Positions 1 to 7,207 of a DNA stretch of 20,057 bases are shown here, piece after piece. The stretch is from an uncultured Odoribacter sp. GTDB taxonomy: Bacteria; Bacteroidota; Bacteroidia; Bacteroidales; Marinifilaceae. The DNA is taken from the NCBI GenBank assembly GCA_947176455.1, contig CAMWQQ010000008.1, forward strand, positions 1 to 20,057, in the 5' to 3' direction. The stretch's first letter is position 1. Each line of letters starts with the position of its first letter. Under the pieces are notes generated by a model. The model was given only the letters and a program-made list of their open reading frames with translations, was not told the DNA's origin and did no database searches. A program made the position numbers and the translations under genes.

Positions 1-530
1 TGAAACCTTACGGTTTTAACAAAAACCAAATCCGGGACATCCTGAACACCCACGATGCCATCCCCGGCAAGCAGTTCACGACAGGGAACACCCGACTGGT
101 CAAAGACCGCCATTGTTGGCGACTCTATGACTACAGTCGAACCACACCCACGCACTGCCTCCTTGCCTCTGCCGGACAATTCGACATCGCCGGACGCACC
201 CTCCGCGTGAGCGTTTTTCCCCGTCCGGCGGATTTCAAGATACCCCAGGCTCCGGACATGGCTTGTCTGGATGCGAACAAGGTTGAATTCCCGCTGTTGG
301 TGCGCAACTGGCAGGCAGGTGATTGCTTTTATCCCCTCGGTATGGGGAAAAGCAAGAAAAAATTAAGCGATTTTTTCACGGACCGAAAATTCACCGCCCG
401 ACAAAAACAGGAATGCCTGCTTCTCCTCTCCGGAGAAGAAATCGTCTGGCTCATCGGTCACCGCATCGACGACCGCTTCAAAATCACCCCCGCCACGCAA
501 AACATCCTGCAAGTGGAAATCCTCTCGTAA
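1..530 (+). CDS. tilS: tRNA(Ile)-lysidine synthase, C-terminal part (5' end outside window)
   Basis: The reading frame is open from base 3 to the TAA at 528-530 and gives about 175 residues; the N-terminal PP-loop ATPase domain lies outside the window. The visible part matches the C-terminal substrate-binding region of Bacteroidetes TilS, including the stretch LVRNWQAGDCFYPLGMGKSK followed by KLSDFF and, further on, EEIVWLIGHRIDDRFKI. TilS ATP-dependently converts cytidine 34 of the AUA-decoding tRNA(Ile) to lysidine and is normally essential. The coding sequence appears intact to its natural stop. Its last 48 codons and the following 36 bases are repeated at 2011-2192, so the gene end was the site of an insertion or recombination event. 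Family recognition is from the translated sequence. Confidence 0.9.
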   Translation, partial: KPYGFNKNQIRDILNTHDAIPGKQFTTGNTRLVKDRHCWRLYDYSRTTPTHCLLASAGQFDIAGRTLRVSVFPRPADFKIPQAPDMACLDANKVEFPLLVRNWQAGDCFYPLGMGKSKKKLSDFFTDRKFTARQKQECLLLLSGEEIVWLIGHRIDDRFKITPATQNILQVEILS

Positions 531-566
531 ACTCCGCAAGCCCGATGCAAGCAGAGCGTTGATGTA
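385..566 (+). repeat. Direct repeat, copy 1 (tilS 3' end plus downstream 36 bp)
   Basis: These 182 bases recur at 2011-2192 with a constant offset of 1626 and four mismatches, all transitions (401, 497, 543, 557). The copy covers the last 48 codons of the intact tilS and the bases just after its stop. Both mismatches inside the coding part fall in third codon positions and are silent (CGA/CGG and ACG/ACA). Confidence 0.95.
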
Positions 567-615
567 AGGTTACACACTACATCGATCTCCAATTGACTCC
601 TGCAATATAATTCAG

Positions 616-1896
616 TTAATCAAATGCCATTCCTTCCATAAGGAAGTTCTTCAGGCTCAGAATCCGGATACCCTCTTCGTTGTATCCCGACAAATATCTA
701 TCTGCCACAATTATTACCTTCCTGAATCCGTCCTTGATGTGTAAAAACGAAGCCTGTTCCTGCTCAACCTTTTCCCTGTCAGGCAATGCATAGGCGGACT
801 GAATATATATTCTCTCCGGTCCGCGGTTACACACAAAGTCAATTTCCAGTTGCACTCTCTGACTACGGCCTTCTGTATCCTTAGTATTGTACTTCACGAC
901 TCCCACATCCACAGTGTATCCATGGAGGCAGAGTTCGTTATACACCATATTCTCCATCAGATGCGTCTTTTCCACCTGACGGAAACCTATACGTGCATTC
1001 CTGAGACCCAAATCTTCGAAATAGTATTTCTGAGGAGTATCAATATACTTTCGTCCTTTTACATCATAACGTACCGCCTTCCTGAGCAGAAACGACTCCT
1101 CCAGCATCTCCAAATACAGCTTGATGGTATTCTTGCCCACTCCGATACCCTTGACAGTCTTGAACGTATTCTCTATCTTAGTCGGATTTGTAAGTCCTCC
1201 TATACCAGAAGCCACTACATCTATCAGTTCACTCATTATACCACTTCCTCTAATATGATAACGTTCCTGGATGTCCGTCAAATAGGTCTTCTCGAACAAT
1301 CCTTTCAGATACGCTTCCTTCTCCTTTACATCGGGTTCCAGGCAAACCATCGGCAAGCCACCGTATGTCATATACTGATCCAGAGCTTCCTCAAAAGTCA
1401 TTTCTGGATGTGCACCGACAAACTCACTCATTGACAAAGGTGTAACATGAATTTCATGACCACGCCCCCGAAACTCTGTAATCACATCTTTCGACAGGAA
1501 GCGTGAATTACTTCCTGTCACATACACGTCCACATTCTGTATGCTTAGGTATGAGTTCAACACATCCTCAAACTCCGGTACCAGCTGTACCTCGTCCAAC
1601 ATCACATAGTACCATTTTTCTTTGGGAACATCACCAGAAGCCTTATATTCTACAATCTGAGAATCAATCCACTCCAACAAGGCATCCGGATCCCTTAATC
1701 TTTTGTTTCTTCGATTTTCAAGATCCAACATTACGATATGACTATCACTTACTCCCTCATCAAGCAAGTGCTGTCTGAAAAGATTCATCAAAAGATATGA
1801 CTTACCGCATCTTCTGATACCGGTCACGACTTTTATCATTCCATTATGCTTACTCTTGATGAGCCTCCTCAAATGAATATCACGTTTTATCTCCAT
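616..1896 (-). CDS. AAA-type ATPase with C-terminal DUF4143 domain
   Basis: This 426-residue protein has a Walker A motif GIRRCGKS at residues 26-33, a Walker B segment YYVMLDE at 96-102 and a sensor-like TGSNS at 127-131, as in the AAA_14 family. The C-terminal half (about 200-400) matches the DUF4143 pattern, with LEIDFV and a following IYIQ segment resembling a degenerate PD-(D/E)XK core. Such proteins are common in multiple copies in Bacteroidetes and archaea; their physiological role is not settled, and I infer none. The gene is antisense to its neighbours and lies between two direct copies of the tilS tail. A 14-base palindrome sits 24 bases upstream of its ATG. It appears intact. Confidence 0.88.
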   Translation of the reverse strand: MEIKRDIHLRRLIKSKHNGMIKVVTGIRRCGKSYLLMNLFRQHLLDEGVSDSHIVMLDLENRRNKRLRDPDALLEWIDSQIVEYKASGDVPKEKWYYVMLDEVQLVPEFEDVLNSYLSIQNVDVYVTGSNSRFLSKDVITEFRGRGHEIHVTPLSMSEFVGAHPEMTFEEALDQYMTYGGLPMVCLEPDVKEKEAYLKGLFEKTYLTDIQERYHIRGSGIMSELIDVVASGIGGLTNPTKIENTFKTVKGIGVGKNTIKLYLEMLEESFLLRKAVRYDVKGRKYIDTPQKYYFEDLGLRNARIGFRQVEKTHLMENMVYNELCLHGYTVDVGVVKYNTKDTEGRSQRVQLEIDFVCNRGPERIYIQSAYALPDREKVEQEQASFLHIKDGFRKVIIVADRYLSGYNEEGIRILSLKNFLMEGMAFD

Positions 1897-1919
1897 ATGA
1901 AATTCGATTATACCAAAAG

Positions 1920-1933
1920 TGCGTATTTACGCA
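1920..1933. promoter_or_regulatory. Palindrome upstream of the ATPase gene (possible operator)
   Basis: A perfect inverted repeat, TGCGTA-TT-TACGCA, ends 24 bases upstream of the ATPase start. On the minus strand a TATAAT-like sequence lies between it and the start codon. Its position suits an operator or an RNA hairpin near the transcript start; that role is inference only. Confidence 0.35.
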
Positions 1934-2010
1934 TTTTTGTTCTATAAAAATACGTTTTTTCTTTTGTTCCACCAAACTATTACAAAAAATAATTATATCC
2001 GACCATCCCT

Positions 2011-2192
2011 GAAAATTCACCGCCCGGCAAAAACAGGAATGCCTGCTTCTCCTCTCCGGAGAAGAAATCGTCTGGCTCATCGGTCACCGCATCGACGACC
2101 GCTTCAAAATCACCCCCGCCACACAAAACATCCTGCAAGTGGAAATCCTCTCGTAAACTCCGCAAGCCTGATGCAAGCAGAGTGTTGATGTA
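2011..2192 (+). repeat. tilS: Direct repeat, copy 2 (displaced tilS 3' end)
   Basis: This is the second copy of the 182-base repeat. It contains 48 codons of tilS in frame, ending in TAA at 2154-2156, plus 36 further bases. There is no start codon, and an in-frame TGA lies at its left edge (2010-2012), so it is a gene fragment and not a second functional tilS. Together with copy 1 it brackets 1444 unique bases carrying the AAA/DUF4143 gene. Confidence 0.93.
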
Positions 2193-2271
2193 GGTGTTCG
2201 CATTTGTCCAGGCAGGATGAAAAATAGATAATAAAGTAGAAACAATCCATCACTTAAACCAAAGAAAATCA

Positions 2272-2279
2272 TAACTTTG
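2272..2279 (+). promoter_or_regulatory. Bacteroidetes -7 element for the DUF1016 gene
   Basis: TAACTTTG matches the TAnnTTTG consensus of the main Bacteroidetes sigma factor and lies 25 bases before the ATG at 2305. I find no good TTTG at -33, so only the -7 part is convincing. Confidence 0.55.
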
Positions 2280-2304
2280 TAATCAGTCATCATACATACA
2301 GAAT

Positions 2305-3342
2305 ATGAGAGAGAAAAATAGCTCTATATTATCCCCCGAATATCTCAACTTCAAAAATGAGATAACCGCCCGTATCAGGTCTGCCCAGTATGAAGCATTA
2401 AAGGCAGTAAACAAAGAAATGATAGCCTTATATTGGGAAGTCGGTAAACGAATTACCGAGCAACAAACGGCATTGGGTTGGGGAAAATCCGTTGTGGAAA
2501 ACCTTTCACGGGACATACAGAAAGAGTTTCCGGGAATAAAAGGATTCGGGGTTTCCAATATGTGGGATATGGCACGTTTTTATACAGAATACCAGTCCAA
2601 TGAAATTCTCCAACCATTAGTTGGAGAAATTAGCTGGTCGAAACATATCGTCATTCTTACGAAGTGCAAGGAAACACGACAACGACAATTTTATATATTG
2701 GCTACCAAGAAATATGGTTGGACGAAAGATGTTCTTATCAATAAGATAGAAGCCAAAACTTACGAGAACTATCTGCTCGGACAAAGTAATTTTGATAAGA
2801 CCCTGCCTGATAAAATAAAGAACCAAGCCATACTTGCATTAAAAGATGAATACACATTTGACCTTGTAGGACTTGCAGAGGAACATTCGGAACATGAATT
2901 GGAACAGGCTATTATTAAGAATATCCGTGTGTTCCTCATGGAGTTCGGTACGGATTTTTCATTTATAGGCAATCAGTATCGGCTGGAAGTGGACGGGAAA
3001 GAATATTTCATAGATTTACTATTATACAACAGACGTTTGCAAGCGATGATTGCCATAGAACTGAAAATCGGAGAGTTTCAGCCAGAGTATAAAGGCAAAA
3101 TGGAATTCTATCTGAACATTTTGAATGATACAGTAAAACTACCGCACGAAAATCCGACTATCGGTATCATCATCTGCAAATCTAAAAGCCGCATGATAGT
3201 AGAGTATGCCTTGAAAAGTTCCAATATGCCCATCGGGGTAGCAACATACTGCCTTTTTGCCGAATTACCCGAAGCCTACAAAAAACTATTACCGACATCG
3301 GAAGAAATAGCCAAGAAAATAGAAGTATTCATCGAAAAATAA
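2305..3342 (+). CDS. DUF1016 / YhcG-type PD-(D/E)XK nuclease-domain protein
   Basis: The 345-residue protein matches the DUF1016 family in both parts. The N-terminal region (about 15-160) has the helical IALYWEVGKRI and FPGIKGFGVSNMWDMARFY signatures. The C-terminal region carries a PD-(D/E)XK core, with D237 in YFIDLLLYNRRL and E252/K254 in AIELKIGEFQPEYKGKM. The family is a predicted DNA nuclease of uncertain role, often found near restriction-modification or other mobile cargo; no methylase or restriction gene is visible here. The gene stands alone with its own promoter-like element and looks intact. It and the adjacent AAA/DUF4143 gene form a small accessory patch between tilS and the SusCD locus. 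I am sure of the family but not of the function. Confidence 0.88.
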   Translation: MREKNSSILSPEYLNFKNEITARIRSAQYEALKAVNKEMIALYWEVGKRITEQQTALGWGKSVVENLSRDIQKEFPGIKGFGVSNMWDMARFYTEYQSNEILQPLVGEISWSKHIVILTKCKETRQRQFYILATKKYGWTKDVLINKIEAKTYENYLLGQSNFDKTLPDKIKNQAILALKDEYTFDLVGLAEEHSEHELEQAIIKNIRVFLMEFGTDFSFIGNQYRLEVDGKEYFIDLLLYNRRLQAMIAIELKIGEFQPEYKGKMEFYLNILNDTVKLPHENPTIGIIICKSKSRMIVEYALKSSNMPIGVATYCLFAELPEAYKKLLPTSEEIAKKIEVFIEK

Positions 3343-3346
3343 GAAA

Positions 3347-3380
3347 GGGACTGAATAACTTTTGATTGTTAGACAGTCCC
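3347..3380 (-). terminator. Terminator of the leftward sigma-to-fimbrillin operon
   Basis: GGGACTG (3347-3353) pairs with CAGTCCC (3374-3380), enclosing a 20-base loop. On the minus strand the stem is followed by TTTCTTATTTTT, as expected of a rho-independent terminator. It lies 33 bases past the last leftward stop codon and may also serve the convergent DUF1016 gene, although the plus-side U-run is poor. Confidence 0.6.
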
Positions 3381-3412
3381 CTTGTTGCTATCCCCGATTG
3401 ACAGGAAACAGA

Positions 3413-4897
3413 TTAGAATTTGTGGAAAGCACGAACTTGTCCTCTTTCTCCTTGATTAGGAGTTATCGCCTCTGTATCATATCTAGGTGCTTGCAACCAA
3501 GTCGGTCTATCTTCATTATAACAATAAGATATCGCCTTCCCTTTAGTTCCTGCGAAAGTAGAAGAAATGTAATAGGTTGTCTGATATTGCGCCTTTACAT
3601 TTATTTCGGTCTTTTCTTCCTCTGAAACCGGAGCATTCTGAATTGCCTCATTAAATTTCTTACAAGTTTCATCTTCTTTCAGGACTGCTTCACCGAATAT
3701 TTTCAACAATTCCCAATCTGGCAATACCCAACCGGTCATGTCGCCTTGGTTCTTATCGTTACACCACTTCATTGCCGGATATTTTTCCAAAGTCGGGTCA
3801 TCTTTCAGTGCCATTTCCAAATTAGCCAAGGCATCATCATCGCTTCCCGTTGTTTCAAGAGGATTCGGCGCAAGCCTCTCTTTTATTTCATCCAACGAAA
3901 CTACCCAGCCGTGTTTTCCTGTTGCATCGACACTAATCACAATTCCCTCTATGCCGGAATGGTTATAGTAATCGAACACTTCAACCTTGGGCAATCCGAC
4001 AGCATCTCCGGCTATCAACTCAGACGCACCCCAATCGGCTATTTCCTGAATGCTGACAATACATTCCGTTTCTTTCACCTCTACTTTCAAGGTAATCTGT
4101 TTGCCGGATTCAATGACCAAGTCCTCATCAGTTTCCCAAGTATAGGTCAATTCTTTCTTCGTCAGTATTTCCAACAATTGACTGCCCTTGGCTATGGTTT
4201 GTGGAACAATGATTGCTTCACGCACAATGTTAATCTCTGCCGGCACTTCGTTTACCGTAGCACTCACAACATCCTCCACCGTCTCTTGAGCAACCACTCC
4301 ACCGTTGCCCAAATTGACAGTTGCACTGGTCTTCACATTGGTTAGAGTGACTTTGCTATCCTCCAATGCAGCAGAAGGAGAGGTACTGTAAATATTGAGC
4401 ACAATCTTGCTCATCAAATGCTTGAAAGCAAGAGTAGCTGAACCCTCGGCATAATTCAACGTATGCTTTGTCCACAACAAGTCGCTACGAACATTGTCGG
4501 CTTTGTCCTGCTCCGTACTCACGGCAAAAACATAAGCCGCAGGGTTTTCGCCCGCCTTTGCGTCATAAGGCGAATAAGCATACAATTCCAAAGCAGGTTG
4601 ATAATTCCAATGCGTTGCAGGTTCTGACACCAAGCCTTCCGCACTTTGTATGAAACGTGTATTTTTGGACACATCGGCAAGATTCAAGTCATTATCCACC
4701 ACTTTTGCGGACAACCACACACCAACCTCCTGACCATTTTGCAGTTTCGTAACCTCATCGGAATTCATACCGTTAATTCGCGCCGTGAGCCGAAGCGCGT
4801 CATTGCCTCCGACTATCTTTTCGTCCTTATCTTTACAAGCCGTCATCAAGGCAACAACCAACAATACGGCACTTAATACATTATATTTCAGTTTCAT
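3413..4897 (-). CDS. Fimbrillin-family lipoprotein with C-terminal Lcl/DUF1566-like domain
   Basis: This 494-residue predicted lipoprotein has an N-terminal signal ending in the lipobox LMTAC with the acylated Cys at 21. The acidic/lysine stretch KDKDE follows it and resembles the Bacteroidetes surface-export signal. Residues about 30-285 resemble Mfa-like/fimbrillin proteins, with LQNGQEVGVW and the LAFKHLMSKIVLNIY strand typical of that fold. Residues about 315-494 look like a DUF1566/FISUMP-type (Lcl) module, with HGWVVSL, GWVLPDWELL, YYISST and the closing QVRAF. A surface adhesin or fimbrial tip-like role is inferred. Eight bases separate it from the upstream fimbrillin gene, so the two are cotranscribed. 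It is the last gene of the operon. Confidence 0.75.
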   Translation of the reverse strand: MKLKYNVLSAVLLVVALMTACKDKDEKIVGGNDALRLTARINGMNSDEVTKLQNGQEVGVWLSAKVVDNDLNLADVSKNTRFIQSAEGLVSEPATHWNYQPALELYAYSPYDAKAGENPAAYVFAVSTEQDKADNVRSDLLWTKHTLNYAEGSATLAFKHLMSKIVLNIYSTSPSAALEDSKVTLTNVKTSATVNLGNGGVVAQETVEDVVSATVNEVPAEINIVREAIIVPQTIAKGSQLLEILTKKELTYTWETDEDLVIESGKQITLKVEVKETECIVSIQEIADWGASELIAGDAVGLPKVEVFDYYNHSGIEGIVISVDATGKHGWVVSLDEIKERLAPNPLETTGSDDDALANLEMALKDDPTLEKYPAMKWCNDKNQGDMTGWVLPDWELLKIFGEAVLKEDETCKKFNEAIQNAPVSEEEKTEINVKAQYQTTYYISSTFAGTKGKAISYCYNEDRPTWLQAPRYDTEAITPNQGERGQVRAFHKF

Positions 4898-4905
4898 ATC
4901 TTTCG

Positions 4906-5721
4906 TTATTTAAGCGTTATTTTCATTCCTTGTTTCTTGCCGGCTTCAAATACAATATCTTGTCCTGCCTTATAGGTATAAGTGTCATCATACACGCATT
5001 GAATGAATTCATTGCCGGATGCGATTGTTTGAGGAAGCAATATCGTTTGATAAATCCATTTGTTTTCATCCGTTCTGGTTAATTGTATAACACCACCTGT
5101 TTCTTCAGAAAACTCGAAAGCATCAGTTCCGATATTCCATGTTGCCTGCTTTACCACATTGGTAGCTTTTACGGTCAGTTCCAAATCGGCACTGCTCTCC
5201 TCCCCGACAACTTCAACCTCAAGCATTGCAAGGACATGAGAGAAAGACAATTCCACTTCACCATCGGTCAATCCTTGGGTATTGGCTGCCCGCAATACAT
5301 CGGATTCGGGCATATCTACCAAGGCTAATTCAATGGCCTCCGGATTCACGGCATCTTCAGAATAAGGCCAATAAGCATAAAAATCCAGAGCTTCACCGTT
5401 TTGCGGCCACACGATTTTCTCTTCTATATTTTCTGCTTCCCAACCGGTTTCTGTTTTCACATATTTGACATTGTGTGCCTGATTGCCTGTCCCGCCAGGA
5501 AGAGCAACAGTTTCTGCGTCAGTGCGCACCACCGCATAAATCCCGATAGCATCGCCTTCTGCGAACTCGGTTTTTCCGGCGCGGGTGTTCAATGTTTTGT
5601 TGATTCGGAAATTCACCTCTTTCGGGGTGGTTGACGCTTCCGGACAATTTTTCGTATCGTCCGATGCACAGGAGCCGAACAGGGCCACCATGCCACACAT
5701 AAATAAAACTTCTAGCTTCAT
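4906..5721 (-). CDS. Fimbrillin-family (Mfa-like) lipoprotein
   Basis: The 271-residue product begins MKLEVLFMCGMVALFGSC, a lipoprotein signal with Cys 18. I chose the ATG at 5721; a longer frame to 5751 needs a TTG start inside the previous gene and adds residues ahead of the signal peptide. The mature part shows fimbrillin marks: NTRAGKTEFAEGDAIGIY near the N-terminus, DFYAYWPYS, LSFSHVLAMLEVEV, and the ILLPQTIASG pattern shared with its downstream neighbour. The family includes fimbrial shaft and anchor proteins that are exported as lipoproteins and assembled on the surface. It lies 26 bases after the TlpA-like gene and 8 before the second fimbrillin. No pilus usher or other fimbrial genes are in view, so whether it polymerises is unknown. 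Confidence 0.78.
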   Translation of the reverse strand: MKLEVLFMCGMVALFGSCASDDTKNCPEASTTPKEVNFRINKTLNTRAGKTEFAEGDAIGIYAVVRTDAETVALPGGTGNQAHNVKYVKTETGWEAENIEEKIVWPQNGEALDFYAYWPYSEDAVNPEAIELALVDMPESDVLRAANTQGLTDGEVELSFSHVLAMLEVEVVGEESSADLELTVKATNVVKQATWNIGTDAFEFSEETGGVIQLTRTDENKWIYQTILLPQTIASGNEFIQCVYDDTYTYKAGQDIVFEAGKKQGMKITLK

Positions 5722-5747
5722 CGTTTTAACATTTAGATTAATAGTTA

Positions 5748-7139
5748 TCAAATTCCCTCCAATTGTTCCAATATCTTGGCAGTCTGCGCATCCGACGGAC
5801 GAGGCATATTGTTGTTAATCAGTTTTCCGTCGCGGTCGAACAGCAAGAAACGGGGTATGCCGGTGATTTTATAATCAATGGCAATCTGCGCTTCGGGACC
5901 GCCCAGCAACTGAATGCCACCCAACTGCTCCTTCTCGACCATTGCCGCCCAGTCCTTCCTCCGGCTATCCAGTGAAATGCTGACAAAATGGATGTTTTTG
6001 CCCTGAAACTGCGCCTCCAGTTTTTTCAAATGAGGAATCTCCTGCCGGCAAGGACCGCACCACGTCGCCCACACATCGATATACAGGTATTTGCCCTTCA
6101 AATCTTCCAGGCTCACGGCTTTTCCTTCCAGGTCATAGTAAGCGGCATTGCTGGAAAGCATCTGTTCCCCGCTCTGCAATTTATCATACACGGCATACAT
6201 TTTTTTCAGCTCCTCCTTGTAATCCGCACGTTTCACATGACGGTCGTAAATCTCTTGCACGCTTTTCATCGGCGCTCCCTGCGTACCCTCCACGTAAATC
6301 GTCGCCATGTATTGCACCATGTCTTCCAGGATGACGGGCGTCTTGAAATACTTTTCCAACACCTCCGTACGTTTCTGCACAATCTTTTCCCAATCAACTT
6401 TCAAATCCGCCAAAGCCAAAATGGAAATGGCGCTCTTGACATATTTCTGATAAGCGTCGTTCTTCCACAATTCAGCGTCATCCACCAAATAACGGGTGAT
6501 GTATTCCTTCACCACCGGCGTTTCGTCCTGCATCCACAAGGCAAACGTCTGATTGCCCCCCTGCCAGAAGTGCTGCATCGGATAGCGGGTCAGCGGTTCA
6601 TACAACTGATAACGGGCACGTATCAGCTCCTTGCGTTCAAAATTCTTATTCAACCGGAAACGGCGAATGGCCTTTTCATTCTGTCGCTCATATTGCTGCA
6701 ACTTTTTCAGATACGCCTTCTCGTCCAGCAAAAAATCGCTGTCTTCCAGCCATTTCAGGTCGCGTTTGTTCAGATACTCGTTCTCTGAGGCATTCTTGCC
6801 CACGAACTGCAAGTCAAGATGCGTCAGCGAAAATCCGCCCTCTGCATTCTTCAACACTTTCACGGTCAACGGTTTCTCCGGCTCCACATACAACTTGTTA
6901 CGGCTCAGTCCGATAGTCAGCGTGAAAAACTCTCCATCCTCCAAGGGAAACTCAAATTTCACCGTCCGCGAATCATCACACACCTGGTCGCCCCGATAAG
7001 CGTTTCCCGTCAAGGCAACGTTTTTCGCCAATTTATAATCCCCCAATTCCACCGTAAGCGAAGCCCGTTTTTCCTGGGCAGTCACCCGCATCACTGTCAT
7101 CAGAGCCAGCAACACACCAATAAATACATGTTTGTTCAT
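5748..7139 (-). CDS. TlpA-family thioredoxin-like protein (predicted periplasmic)
   Basis: The 463-residue protein starts at the ATG at 7139; the GTG at 7145 is a less likely alternative. It has a signal peptide (MNKHVFIGVLLALMTVMRVTA, probable cleavage after A21) and no lipobox. The first 330 residues form a largely helical region after a short beta segment, as in the N-terminal part of many Bacteroidetes TlpA-like proteins. Residues about 335-463 are a thioredoxin fold with the redox motif WCGPC at 360-364 and the cis-proline motif GIP at 427-429. Both catalytic cysteines are present, so thiol-disulfide exchange in the periplasm is expected; the substrate is unknown. TlpA-like proteins often accompany SusCD and pappalysin-like genes, as here. 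Confidence 0.85.
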   Translation of the reverse strand: MNKHVFIGVLLALMTVMRVTAQEKRASLTVELGDYKLAKNVALTGNAYRGDQVCDDSRTVKFEFPLEDGEFFTLTIGLSRNKLYVEPEKPLTVKVLKNAEGGFSLTHLDLQFVGKNASENEYLNKRDLKWLEDSDFLLDEKAYLKKLQQYERQNEKAIRRFRLNKNFERKELIRARYQLYEPLTRYPMQHFWQGGNQTFALWMQDETPVVKEYITRYLVDDAELWKNDAYQKYVKSAISILALADLKVDWEKIVQKRTEVLEKYFKTPVILEDMVQYMATIYVEGTQGAPMKSVQEIYDRHVKRADYKEELKKMYAVYDKLQSGEQMLSSNAAYYDLEGKAVSLEDLKGKYLYIDVWATWCGPCRQEIPHLKKLEAQFQGKNIHFVSISLDSRRKDWAAMVEKEQLGGIQLLGGPEAQIAIDYKITGIPRFLLFDRDGKLINNNMPRPSDAQTAKILEQLEGI

Positions 7140-7179
7140 TACCACTTTTTAATTTAATTAATGAATATAGAGTTGTCCA

Positions 7180-7207
7180 TTTTCTATTTTCTATTTTCTA
7201 TTTTCTA
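7180..7207. repeat. Four tandem copies of a 7-base unit (TTTTCTA)
   Basis: Four exact TTTTCTA units lie end to end, followed by degenerate TCTTCTC-like sequence. The TAG stop of the metalloprotease-like gene (7198-7200) lies within the third unit, and the repeat ends 40 bases before the ATG of the TlpA-like gene. The unit length is not a multiple of three and the tract could change length by slippage. Confidence 0.85.

Noticed and set aside
323..2188. Similar short frames at 323-562 and 1919-2188 that look like a duplicated small gene
   Set aside because: They are a shifted frame over the repeated tilS tail; the true frame is tilS, and the likeness only reflects the DNA repeat.
5722..5751. 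Upstream TTG starts for the fimbrillin (5751), the protease-like gene (8532) and fecR (14667)
   Set aside because: Each adds residues ahead of a good signal peptide or known domain start, and two of them overlap the preceding gene; the internal ATG is better in each case.
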